Assembly (NCBI GenBank): GCA_900473045.1
Contig: UCKS01000051.1
Span: 62,001 to 126,000 of the forward strand
Origin: Hyphomicrobiales bacterium
GTDB lineage: Bacteria > Pseudomonadota > Alphaproteobacteria > Rhizobiales > Rhizobiaceae
Length of the DNA stretch: 64,000 nucleotides
Reading direction: 5' to 3'
The position numbers and the translations under genes were made by a program. A model generated the notes under the pieces. It did no database searches, was not told where the DNA came from, and was given only the letters and a program-made list of their open reading frames with translations. Positions 37,843-45,964 of this stretch are shown piece after piece. Position 1 is the stretch's first letter; the number at the start of each line of letters is the position of its first letter.

Positions 37843-38910
37843 CTACTGCAGCCGCAAAACTTCGTTCCAGCGGGCAATCAGCCGCGCCCGCTTGACCTGA
37901 TCGAGATAGACCATCAGGCCGGGGCTGACCGGAACCGGCTTCAATTGGCCGCCGAGCATCTCACGCATGGTGTTGGCGGTGTTGGCGCCTGCCACATCGG
38001 GACTGACGGCGGGAATCTGCAATTCGCGCGCCATGATCGTCTGGCCTTCCTTCGACATGAAGAACTCCAGGTAACGGCGGCCGAGATCCGGCGTTGCTGC
38101 CGCCTGCGGCACCAGCCCGATGCGCGACATGACGACGGTGTAATCACGTGGCAGCACGATGCCGACATCCGGGTGGCGCGAGGCCCAATCGGCGGCATAG
38201 GAGCCGAGAATATTGTAGCCGAGTACGAAGCGGCCGTCGGAGACGCGCTCGAGGATGGCCGAGCTGGTGGAATAGAGCTTGACCCCGGCCGCCCCCATGG
38301 CCTGGATCACCGACCAGATATCGCCGAACTGTTCCTGATCGCGCGCCATGAACAGGAAGCCGACGCCGGATCGCTCGATATCGTAGGTGCCTATCTTGCC
38401 GAACACCGCACTGCCATGGCGTTTGAGATAATCGACGAACTCCGCCCGGGTCGAGGGCGGCTTTTCCTTGGTGAAACTTGGCTTGTGATAGACGAAAACG
38501 GCCGGTTCGAAGGTCAGCGCATAGGCCGTATTGCGCCAATTGGCCCAGGCCGGCCAGCGCCCGCTCATCGGCATGTCGCTGCGCTGGGCATAGCCGTCGT
38601 TGCTGAGCTTCACCTGCAGGTCCATCGCCGAGGAAAAGGCGAAATCCGCAGTCCTTTCGCCCGCATCTGTCTCCTTGACGATCCGGTCGTAGATCTCGCC
38701 GGTCAGCATGTCCTCGTAGCGCACGGCCACATCCGGATTGGCGATCTGGAAACCGATGATCATCGGCCGCGCCAGGGGTTCGTCGAGCGAGGAGTAGACG
38801 ACCACGGTCGGCGCCGCGGCATCGCCCGAACGCGCCGGAAACAGCGTCAGCTGGGCGGCGGCCGTCGTTGAAAATCCACAGAGAAGACAGAGAAGGGGAA
38901 GGAAACGCAT
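37843..38910 (-). CDS. Periplasmic solute-binding protein adjacent to the TctDE-like sensor
   Basis: 355-aa extracellular solute-binding protein of the AfuA/PotD-like class. The signal peptide MRFLPLLCLLCGFSTTAAA is cleaved before QLTLF. The mature part has VVVYSSLDEPLARPMI, typical of iron- or phosphosugar-type binding proteins. There is no permease or ATPase next to it. It is divergent from the response regulator gene with 78 bases between. Rather than serving transport, it may present ligand to the TctE-like kinase, as in some three-component carboxylate or phosphoglycerate sensors. Confidence 0.85.
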   Translation of the reverse strand: MRFLPLLCLLCGFSTTAAAQLTLFPARSGDAAAPTVVVYSSLDEPLARPMIIGFQIANPDVAVRYEDMLTGEIYDRIVKETDAGERTADFAFSSAMDLQVKLSNDGYAQRSDMPMSGRWPAWANWRNTAYALTFEPAVFVYHKPSFTKEKPPSTRAEFVDYLKRHGSAVFGKIGTYDIERSGVGFLFMARDQEQFGDIWSVIQAMGAAGVKLYSTSSAILERVSDGRFVLGYNILGSYAADWASRHPDVGIVLPRDYTVVMSRIGLVPQAAATPDLGRRYLEFFMSKEGQTIMARELQIPAVSPDVAGANTANTMREMLGGQLKPVPVSPGLMVYLDQVKRARLIARWNEVLRLQ

Positions 38911-38988
38911 AAAACGATATTGCCGCAGCGTCGGCCCGTTCACAAGCACCAGCACGCCCGATACAGTAGCTTCAGGGAGACAGCGGAT

Positions 38989-39663
38989 TTGCGAATACTA
39001 CTGGTCGAAGACAATACGGCGCTTTCGGAAGGACTTGTCGCGATCCTGCGCGGCAGCGGCTATGCCGTTGACGTCGTCCACGACGGCGCATCGGCCAATG
39101 CGGTCACCGCGACGGAAACGTTCGACCTCGTCATCCTCGATCTCAACCTGCCGGAGATGGATGGGCTCGACGTGCTGCGATCGATGCGGGCGCGGCAGAA
39201 CAAGGCGGCGGTGCTGATCCTGACGGCGCGCGGCACGCAGGAAGAAAAGATCAAGGGGCTCGATCTCGGCGCCGACGACTACATGATCAAGCCGTTCGAC
39301 ATCAGCGAATTCGAGGCCCGCGTCCGTGTTCTCCTGCGGCGGCAGGCCGGGCTGCGCTCGTCGCTGGTCAGCTATGGCAGGATCTCGCTCGATCTCAATT
39401 CGCGCACCTTTTCGGCCGATGGCATCACCGTTGATATCCCGGCAAGGGAACTCGGCCTTTTGGAAATCCTGTTCATGCGCGCCGGCAAGGTGGTCGCCAA
39501 GGAAGCGATCATCCAGTCGCTGACGGCCTTCGATGACGATCTCAGCGCCAACGCCATCGAGCAATATGTCAGCCGGTTGCGCAAGCGCCTGGCGCCGCAT
39601 GGACTGACGGTGCGCACCGCGCGCGGCATCGGCTACTATCTCGACAAGATGGCAGACGCCTGA
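38989..39663 (+). CDS. tctD: OmpR-family response regulator (TctD-like), TTG start
   Basis: 224-aa regulator. Receiver domain with phospho-acceptor Asp51 in LVILDLNLPEMDG and Lys in MIKPFD; C-terminal winged helix (about 125-220) ending RTARGIGYYLD. The natural start appears to be TTG at 38989, where the protein opens LRILLVEDN and AGGGAG lies about nine bases upstream. It is coupled to the kinase by a one-base overlap and probably controls tctCBA in response to carboxylates. Confidence 0.9.
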   Translation: MRILLVEDNTALSEGLVAILRGSGYAVDVVHDGASANAVTATETFDLVILDLNLPEMDGLDVLRSMRARQNKAAVLILTARGTQEEKIKGLDLGADDYMIKPFDISEFEARVRVLLRRQAGLRSSLVSYGRISLDLNSRTFSADGITVDIPARELGLLEILFMRAGKVVAKEAIIQSLTAFDDDLSANAIEQYVSRLRKRLAPHGLTVRTARGIGYYLDKMADA

Positions 39664-41072
39664 TGGCACGCCGTGCCTATTCCCTGCGCCGGGGGCTTTT
39701 GGCCTGGCTGCTGATCTCGACCGTCGTCATCGGAGCACTGGCCCTGATCGACACTTATCGCGAGGCCGTGAAGACTGCAAATATCGTCTCAGACCGGGTG
39801 CTTGCAGGCTCAGCATTGGCGATTGCCGAAAGGGTTGTGGTCGCCGAGGACGGTTCGCTGGAGGTCGATATCCCCTATGTGGCGCTCGAGATGCTGACCT
39901 CGGCAGCACAGGACCGCGTCTTCTACCGGGTCGACGGCCCTCCCGGCCAGTTCATCACCGGCTACCAGAACCTGCCTTCGGTTGCCGATCTCAACGGCCA
40001 GTCGGCCGTCTATACCGATGCGCAGTTCCGGGGCGAGCCGATCCGGGTTGCAGCCTTGGAGCGGTCCGCATCAACCGGCATCAATTCCGTCCCCTTCGTC
40101 GTTACCGTCGCTGAAACCACGATTGCCCGGCGCCAGCTGACACAGGCGATCCTTTTGCGCTCGGCATTCCGGTTGCTGATGATGATCCTCGGTGCAGCCG
40201 GCATCGTCTGGGTCGCGGTGACTTTTTCGCTACGGCCGCTGTATCGCCTCGGCGATGCCATTGCCGAACGCAGTCCCGACGATCTGCATCCGATCGACCA
40301 ATCTGTGCCGAGCGAAGTCGAAGGGCTGGTCGAAACGGTCAATTCCTTCATGGTGCGGCTGCAATCGGCGCTCGATGCGCTGCGTCACTTTTCCGGCAAT
40401 GCCAGCCACCAGCTGCGCACGCCGCTGGCGATCATCCGCACCCAGCTGGCGCTGTCGGCCCGCGCCACGACATTGGAAGAGGCGCAGGCCGCCGCCCGCA
40501 AGGGCGACGAAGCTGTCGCCCACGCCGAACGCATCCTGGCGCAATTGCTGCTGATGGCAAAGATCGACGCTGCCGGCTCGAAGGAGCCGCAGCCGCTCGA
40601 GATCATCGACCTGATGGCGCTGGCCCAGGAGATTACCGGCGACCGGGTGCCCGGTGCCGGTGAGGCCGGCATCGATCTCGGCTTCGAGGGTGATGGCAAG
40701 GCGCTGATCCGGGCGGAGCCGCTCTTGATCGGCGAACTGCTGCGCAACCTGATTGAAAACGCCATTGCCTATGCCGGCAAGGGGGCGGAAGTCACGGTCC
40801 GGGTGGAAACCGAAAAGAACGGTGTCCGGCTCGACGTGGAAGACAACGGCCCGGGCATCCCGCTGGAGAACCGGCAGGTCGTGCGCCAGCGTTTTGCGCG
40901 CGGCGGACGCGGGCAAGCACCGGGGATGGGGCTGGGACTTCCGATCGTCGAAGAAATCGCCGGACTGTTCGGCGGACATCTCAACCTCAGCGAAGGGCCG
41001 GAGGGCAGGGGCCTGAAAGCCTCGGTCACATTTCCAGCCGCGACAGCTGGCCCGGCCGCGGTCTCTGCCTAG
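39663..41072 (+). CDS. tctE: Sensor histidine kinase (TctE-like, 2CSK_N domain)
   Basis: 469-aa membrane kinase. Two membrane spans (about 11-29 and 168-190) bracket a periplasmic two-component sensor kinase N domain typical of TctE. The phospho-acceptor His249 is in ASHQLRTPLA; ATP-binding boxes are NLIENAIAYA, VEDNGPGIP and GMGLGLPIVEEIA. Its start overlaps the regulator stop. Its stop overlaps the stop of a small convergent gene. Confidence 0.92.
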   Translation: MARRAYSLRRGLLAWLLISTVVIGALALIDTYREAVKTANIVSDRVLAGSALAIAERVVVAEDGSLEVDIPYVALEMLTSAAQDRVFYRVDGPPGQFITGYQNLPSVADLNGQSAVYTDAQFRGEPIRVAALERSASTGINSVPFVVTVAETTIARRQLTQAILLRSAFRLLMMILGAAGIVWVAVTFSLRPLYRLGDAIAERSPDDLHPIDQSVPSEVEGLVETVNSFMVRLQSALDALRHFSGNASHQLRTPLAIIRTQLALSARATTLEEAQAAARKGDEAVAHAERILAQLLLMAKIDAAGSKEPQPLEIIDLMALAQEITGDRVPGAGEAGIDLGFEGDGKALIRAEPLLIGELLRNLIENAIAYAGKGAEVTVRVETEKNGVRLDVEDNGPGIPLENRQVVRQRFARGGRGQAPGMGLGLPIVEEIAGLFGGHLNLSEGPEGRGLKASVTFPAATAGPAAVSA

Positions 41073-41191
41073 CGGTTGCGACCTGTCATCAGCGAGGTCG
41101 TTTCACGGGTCTGAACGAGAAGGATCGCGTTCCAGATCATCTGGACAAAACCGCGATCAGACGGGCTCGACAGCTTGCGCTGCGAAAACAT
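41069..41191 (-). CDS. 40-aa hypothetical small protein, convergent with tctE
   Basis: Small frame starting MFSQRKLSSPSDRGF and ending TSLMTGRNR, with a hydrophobic centre (FVQMIWNAILLVQ). GGAG lies seven bases before the ATG at 41191; an in-frame ATG four codons earlier is possible. About 70% of codons end in G or C, unlike the AT-rich DNA just upstream, which supports coding. Its TAG overlaps the tctE TAG in CTAG. No function recognised. Confidence 0.5.
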   Translation of the reverse strand: MFSQRKLSSPSDRGFVQMIWNAILLVQTRETTSLMTGRNR

Positions 41192-41567
41192 GATAAGCTC
41201 CATAGGGTTGTTGCGAGGGTGAGATAGCACCTTGCCATGTATTTCGCCAGAGGGTCAAAAGCAAATCTGCCCTGCACGGCAAGCATGGCAGATAGATCGA
41301 AAATAATCTCTGATTTATACATTTTGATCGCAAGTAAATCGAGACGATATAGTGATCTGAAATTCCGGAAATTGCCTGCTGAATCAACAGTTTGTTCCAA
41401 GGTGGAAAAATGGCGCCTCAGGGGAGATTCAGTTGCATTTTTTCACCCTAAAGGTATCGGATTTTTCAATCCGATTGGCATCAGGATGACCACGTCCCCG
41501 CCTTTCGTCGAAATGGCTTTTGGCTTTTCCCCATGTCATGCTGCGGTAAAACGGACGGGAGACAACC
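41192..41567. other. AT-rich intergenic region with an 8-bp palindrome
   Basis: About 375 bases with clearly lower GC than the genes around it and no convincing frame. It holds a perfect inverted repeat ATCGGATT-TTTC-AATCCGAT at 41456-41475, about 90 bases before the acuI-like start, which could be an operator or a small hairpin. Confidence 0.55.
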
Positions 41568-42563
41568 ATGACGGAATATTTCAGGGCACTGGTGATCGAC
41601 GACCGCGACGGCAAGCCGGTGGCGGGCTTTCGGGATCTGGAGCTTGCCGATCTTCCGGATAATGACGTGCTGGTCGAGGTGCTGTTCTCGACACTCAACT
41701 ACAAGGATGGCCTCGCCGTTTCCGGCAAGGGTCGCATCGCCCGCCGCCTGCCGATGGTCGCCGGGGTCGACCTCTCCGGTATTGTTGTCGAATCCCGCAA
41801 TCCGGACTGGAAGACCGGCGACAAGGTAGTCGTCAACGGCTGGGGCATGTCGGAGACGGAATGGGGTGGCTACACCCGGTTCCAGCGCCTGAAACCCGAA
41901 TGGCTGACGCGCCTGCCGGATGCGTTCACGCTTGAGGAGAGCATGGCGATCGGGACTGCCGGATATACGGCAGCCCTTGCGATCGATGCTCTGGAAGCAT
42001 GGGGGAAAATCAGGACGGATGCCCGGGAAATCCTGGTCACCGGTGCGGCAGGCGGTGTCGGCTCCGTGGCAATCACGCTGCTGGCAAAGCGCGGTTACAC
42101 GGTCACCGCGTCGACAGGCCGCCCGGAAACCCACGGCTATCTGTCGGCGCTCGGCGCAACCGGATTCATCGACCGGGCTGAACTTGCCGCAAAGGGCGGC
42201 GCACTTCAAAAGGAGCGCTGGGCAGGCGCGATCGATTCCGTCGGATCCACGACGCTGGCCAACGTTCTGGCGCAGACGGTTCAGAGCGGCGCGGTTGCCG
42301 CCTGTGGTCTTGCCGGTGGGGCCGACCTTCCGGCAACCGTCATGCCGCATATCCTGCGCGGGGTCGCACTGCTCGGCATCAATTCGGTAACGGCACCGCA
42401 CACAGAGCGCGACAGGGCCTGGGCTATTCTGGCGGAAAGCCTTGACCGCAAACAGCTGGCGGCAATGACGACGGTCGAGCCCTTGTCGCGCCTGCCACAG
42501 CTTGCAGAAGACATCGTCGCTGGAAAAATCCGCGGCCGCGTCGTCATCGACGTGGCGAAGTAG
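41568..42563 (+). CDS. acuI: Acrylyl-CoA reductase AcuI/YhdH family
   Basis: 331-aa zinc-free medium-chain dehydrogenase/reductase. YKDGLAVSGKGRIARRLP and VVNGWGMSETEWGGY are AcuI/YhdH hallmarks, and VTGAAGGVGSVAI is the NADPH-binding loop. AcuI reduces toxic acryloyl-CoA to propionyl-CoA. GGGAGA lies six bases before the ATG. It is monocistronic or shares a transcript with the AraC gene 70 bases downstream. Confidence 0.9.
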   Translation: MTEYFRALVIDDRDGKPVAGFRDLELADLPDNDVLVEVLFSTLNYKDGLAVSGKGRIARRLPMVAGVDLSGIVVESRNPDWKTGDKVVVNGWGMSETEWGGYTRFQRLKPEWLTRLPDAFTLEESMAIGTAGYTAALAIDALEAWGKIRTDAREILVTGAAGGVGSVAITLLAKRGYTVTASTGRPETHGYLSALGATGFIDRAELAAKGGALQKERWAGAIDSVGSTTLANVLAQTVQSGAVAACGLAGGADLPATVMPHILRGVALLGINSVTAPHTERDRAWAILAESLDRKQLAAMTTVEPLSRLPQLAEDIVAGKIRGRVVIDVAK

Positions 42564-42633
42564 CGCGCAGTTCCGCAGGATTTGCCTGTCCTTACTGTGC
42601 AAGTGTTTCAGTGGCTCAATCACGAAAGACCAC

Positions 42634-43497
42634 ATGATGCGCAAGGATATCACGCAGACCAGCTACAACGACCGGCTCAACCGGGTGATGGACCATGTCT
42701 ATGCCCATCTCGAGGATGACCTCTCTTTTGATCGGCTGGGCGATGTCGCCTGCCTCTCGCCATATCACTGGAGCCGGATCTATTCGGCTATGCGCGGCGA
42801 AACCATTGTCGCGACTATCCGCAGGCTCAGACTCCAGCGCGCCGCCGACCGGCTGGCCAATTCCGATCTCGATGTCGAAGCCATCGCGTCTCGCGCCGGC
42901 TATGGCTCGACCGACACATTCGGGCGTGCCTTCAAGGAAGCTTTCGGCATTCCGCCCGCCAGCTACCGCGAGAAGGGTTCGCATTCCATCTTCGAGGCCG
43001 CCAACGCAGCCAGCGACACGGCCGGATTTCCGGTTGCTATCGTGACCCTGCCGGAGCAGCGATGCGCCTCAATCGCCCATACCGGCTCGTACATGACAAT
43101 CGACCACGCCATGGGGCGGCTCTTTAACGAGCTTGCGCTGCGTCGTGCCCTGCCAGACGAACCGGCCATGATTGGCGTGTTTTATGATGATCCCGATCTC
43201 GGGCCAGAGCAGTCTTTGCGCTCGCGCGCCTGCATGCCGGTTACGGAACTCACGGCCATCGACGCTCCGTTGGCAAAGACGGCTTTGCGGGGCGGCTTGT
43301 ATGCGAAGTTGAGCTACACCGGCCCCTATGCGGATATGCGTAGTGCTTATCGATGGTTGTTGGGTGTGTGGCTGCCAGCCTCGGGCTACGAGCCAGACAA
43401 TGCCCCGGTCTTCGAGGCCTATCTCAATGATCCCCGTGATGTGCCTCAGAGTGAGCTGCGGACGGATATCCATCTGCCACTCGAGGGTGGGGCATGA
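42634..43497 (+). CDS. AraC-family regulator with GyrI-like effector domain
   Basis: 287-aa protein with an N-terminal AraC DNA-binding domain (about 10-110; ASRAGYGSTDTFGRAFKEAFGIPPASYRE region) and a C-terminal GyrI-like/SOUL-type ligand domain (about 125-285). The Rob and SbmC relatives bind small hydrophobic molecules. Start at the ATG at 42634 or 42637; ribosome-binding signal weak. It overlaps the next gene by four bases. Confidence 0.88.
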   Translation: MMRKDITQTSYNDRLNRVMDHVYAHLEDDLSFDRLGDVACLSPYHWSRIYSAMRGETIVATIRRLRLQRAADRLANSDLDVEAIASRAGYGSTDTFGRAFKEAFGIPPASYREKGSHSIFEAANAASDTAGFPVAIVTLPEQRCASIAHTGSYMTIDHAMGRLFNELALRRALPDEPAMIGVFYDDPDLGPEQSLRSRACMPVTELTAIDAPLAKTALRGGLYAKLSYTGPYADMRSAYRWLLGVWLPASGYEPDNAPVFEAYLNDPRDVPQSELRTDIHLPLEGGA

Positions 43498-43928
43498 CCA
43501 GCCCCGCCCTTCCCGCAGTGATCGCCGCAGCGGTCTCGCGATACCCTGCGCCGGTACAGGCGCAGCTGTTCCAGATCCGCGATCTCATTTTTGCCGTGGC
43601 AACAGAAACCGACGGCGTCGGCCCGCTCACCGAAATGCTCAAATGGGGCGAACCGGCCTATCTGACTGACGTCAGCAGAAGCGGAACGACCATCCGGCTG
43701 GGGGTATCCAGGTCGGCACCCGATCACTGCGCTGTGTTCGTCAACTGCCAGACCTCGCTGATCGGCACTTTTCGCGCTCACTTTGCCGATGATTTTGCTT
43801 TTGAGGGCAACCGCGCGCTTATCATCCCCAATGCAGGCGATTTTCCTCGGGAGCCGCTCGCGCTCTGCCTGCGTGCCGCACTGACCTATCATCGGCAGAA
43901 GACATCACACAAAATCCACCCGGCCTGA
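43494..43928 (+). CDS. DUF1801 domain protein
   Basis: 144-aa YdhG/DUF1801-like protein, cytoplasmic. LKWGEPAYLTD is the usual core motif. It is coupled to the AraC-GyrI regulator by an ATGA overlap, an arrangement that suggests shared control. Biochemical role unknown. Confidence 0.8.
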   Translation: MTSPALPAVIAAAVSRYPAPVQAQLFQIRDLIFAVATETDGVGPLTEMLKWGEPAYLTDVSRSGTTIRLGVSRSAPDHCAVFVNCQTSLIGTFRAHFADDFAFEGNRALIIPNAGDFPREPLALCLRAALTYHRQKTSHKIHPA

Positions 43929-43932
43929 CCAC

Positions 43933-43954
43933 GCCCGCCACTTCCGTGGCAGGC
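43933..43954. terminator. Hairpin between convergent DUF1801 and amino acid binding protein genes
   Basis: GCCCGCCAC / GTGGCAGGC stem (one mismatch) with a 4-base loop in a 63-base convergent gap. No clear T-run. Confidence 0.45.
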
Positions 43955-43991
43955 GCGATACCGATGCTTACCCGGATACGGGTTGCGGGCT

Positions 43992-44771
43992 TTACTTCAT
44001 CGTATAGACGTCGATGGAGAAATACTTGTCGTTGATCGTCTTGTAGGTGCCATCGGCACGAATGTCGGCCAGTGCCTTGTTCAGCTTTTCGCGAAGAGCG
44101 TTGTCGTCCTGGCGAAGGGCGATGCCAACACCCTCACCGACGAATTTCGGATCGGTGATCGGTTCGCCGATCAACTCGCAGCATTTGCCGTCATTGTTCT
44201 TGGTGACCCAGTCAAGCATCGGCAGCATGTCGCCGACTTCCATGTCGAGGCGGCCATTGGCCATGTCGAGATTGGCTTCGTCCTGGGTCGGATAGAGCTT
44301 GATCTCGGCATCGGGATAGACGGCAGCGATATATTCGGCCTGCGTCGTGCCGGCTTGCGCGCCGATGACCTTGCCCTTCAGCGCCTCGTTGGTGAATGCG
44401 GTAATCCCGGCACCCTTTGCCGCGACATGTGTCATCGCTGCCATGTAATAAGGATCGCTGAAGGCCACCTGCTTCTTGCGCTCTTCGGTGATGAACATAG
44501 AGGCGATGATCATGTCGTATTTCTTGGCGACCAGCCCGGGAATGATGCCGTCCCAATCCTGCGCCACGACTTCGCATTCGGCCTGCATCTTGGCGCAAAG
44601 CGCCAGACCGATATCGACGTCGAAACCGCCGATCTTTCCGGCGGTGTCAATGAAATTGAACGGAGGATAGGCACCTTCTGTCCCGATCCTGAGCTTTTCG
44701 GCGGCGTTGGCAGGCGTCATGGAAAAGGCAGCAGCACAGGCCAAAGCCAATGCGATCATGTGTTTTTTCAT
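43992..44771 (-). CDS. Polar/basic amino acid ABC transporter substrate-binding protein
   Basis: 259-aa family 3 binding protein. Signal peptide MKKHMIALALACAAAFSMTPANA, cut at about residue 23; mature KLRIGTEGAYPPFNFID is the classic opening of lysine/arginine/ornithine-binding proteins. No permease or ATPase gene adjoins it, so it must work with components elsewhere. Start at ATG 44771 with GGGGAAC upstream. Next to the gabTD regulator, a ligand such as lysine, ornithine or 5-aminovalerate is plausible. Confidence 0.88.
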   Translation of the reverse strand: MKKHMIALALACAAAFSMTPANAAEKLRIGTEGAYPPFNFIDTAGKIGGFDVDIGLALCAKMQAECEVVAQDWDGIIPGLVAKKYDMIIASMFITEERKKQVAFSDPYYMAAMTHVAAKGAGITAFTNEALKGKVIGAQAGTTQAEYIAAVYPDAEIKLYPTQDEANLDMANGRLDMEVGDMLPMLDWVTKNNDGKCCELIGEPITDPKFVGEGVGIALRQDDNALREKLNKALADIRADGTYKTINDKYFSIDVYTMK

Positions 44772-44914
44772 ACGTTCAGTTCCCCTTTGGCGCACCGTTT
44801 GCCGGTGCTTGACCGAAACTCTATGCCTGAAATGCACATAAACGAAATAGATAGAGACAATAGCTGGTATAAATCCGCTTGATCGCCGACGACAGTAACT
44901 CGATGCGGAAGGGG

Positions 44915-45742
44915 CTAGAACGTTGGTGGCGTGTTGATCCACAGAAGCACTGTCTCGCCGTCATGGCGGTTTGACCAGGCGTGGTGACGGCGGCTGTTGA
45001 AATAGAGGGAATCGCCGGGGTTCAGATCGTGAAACTGATCGGAATCCAGGATGAACTCCACCCGGCCGGACAGCACATAGACAAATTCCTCGCCGTCATG
45101 CTTGTAGGCGCCCTCGCTGGACGCGCCCGGCTCCAGGACGAAGCGATGGCAATCCATCTGGTTGCGGCCCTCGGCCAGCAGCTGCACGGTCACGCCCGGC
45201 GTCGTGCGCGGCCAGGTCCGCCATTCGCCGGAGCGCACCAGCGCCCGCACGTCCGGTTCGTCCTCGCCGGAAAGGCTGGACACCGTGGTCGCGAAATACT
45301 CGGCAAGATTATGGAGGACGGCGACCGAAACCCCTTGCGAGGTCCGCTCCAGCGTCGAAAGCACCGAAGCGGCGATCCCGATATCGCCGGCCACCTGTTC
45401 CAGCGTCTTGCCGGCCGCGTGGCGCAGGCTCCTGAGCTTGCGCCCGACCTGCGATTGCGGCGCCGTATCGCCAACGGGACTTTGCCCCGCATCGTCGAGC
45501 TCGCCCGCTTCCAGCTCCAGCGCCTCGCGGATCGCCGCCGGATTGAGCCCGCGCTCGGCGCGAAACCAGGAAATCCGCTTCAGCTGGGCAACGTCACCCT
45601 CGCTATATTGCCGGTGACCGGTAGCCGAGCGGTCCGGCACGACCAACCCTTGTGTCTCCCACAGGCGTAAGGTCGATGCGGAGACGCCAGCAAGCCGTGC
45701 GGCTTCCGCGACCTTGTAGCGTATTTTCATGGCCTCACTCAT
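44915..45742 (-). CDS. MerR-XRE-cupin fusion transcriptional regulator
   Basis: 275-aa regulator with three domains: MerR-type winged helix (about 8-75; VAEAARLAGVSASTLRLWE), XRE-type helix-turn-helix (about 100-155; KTLEQVAGDIGIAASVLSTLE) and a C-terminal cupin sensor (about 195-270; HDGEEFVYVLSGRVEF, PGDSLYFNSRRHHAWSN). Cupin-linked XRE regulators such as PuuR control amine and amino acid catabolism. It is divergent from gabT with 222 bases between, containing two inverted repeats. ATG at 45742 has AGGA eight bases upstream; Met at 45778 is possible. Confidence 0.88.
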   Translation of the reverse strand: MSEAMKIRYKVAEAARLAGVSASTLRLWETQGLVVPDRSATGHRQYSEGDVAQLKRISWFRAERGLNPAAIREALELEAGELDDAGQSPVGDTAPQSQVGRKLRSLRHAAGKTLEQVAGDIGIAASVLSTLERTSQGVSVAVLHNLAEYFATTVSSLSGEDEPDVRALVRSGEWRTWPRTTPGVTVQLLAEGRNQMDCHRFVLEPGASSEGAYKHDGEEFVYVLSGRVEFILDSDQFHDLNPGDSLYFNSRRHHAWSNRHDGETVLLWINTPPTF

Positions 45743-45875
45743 AAGCCGTCCTGTGACATCTTCAAGCTTTGCATGCATGCCGCTGCGCCCCGGCGCCTGG
45801 CGGCAACCAGCCCGGCGGGAAAAATCCAAGCGATAACGCCTTGTGGGCAAGACATCCATTCCCGGTGCTGCTTCT

Positions 45876-45933
45876 CAAATCACAAAATTTGATTTGTAAA
45901 CCTACAGAAAAAATATAGGATTTCAGAGAAATC
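45876..45933. promoter_or_regulatory. Two inverted repeats in front of gabT
   Basis: CAAATCA-N7-TGATTTG at 45876-45896 and GATTTC-AGA-GAAATC at 45919-45933, in an AT-rich stretch also holding TTGATT and TATAGG promoter-like hexamers. Candidate operators for the divergent MerR-XRE-cupin regulator, which could use two HTH domains on two sites. Confidence 0.55.
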
Positions 45934-45964
45934 TGCAACCGAAAACGCCCCACGCAACATCAGG

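Noticed and set aside
41137-41400. 87-codon minus-strand frame in the AT-rich region after tctE
   Set aside because: Most of it lies in AT-rich DNA without coding character; the other-frame 40-aa gene at 41069-41191 has a better ribosome-binding site and codon bias.
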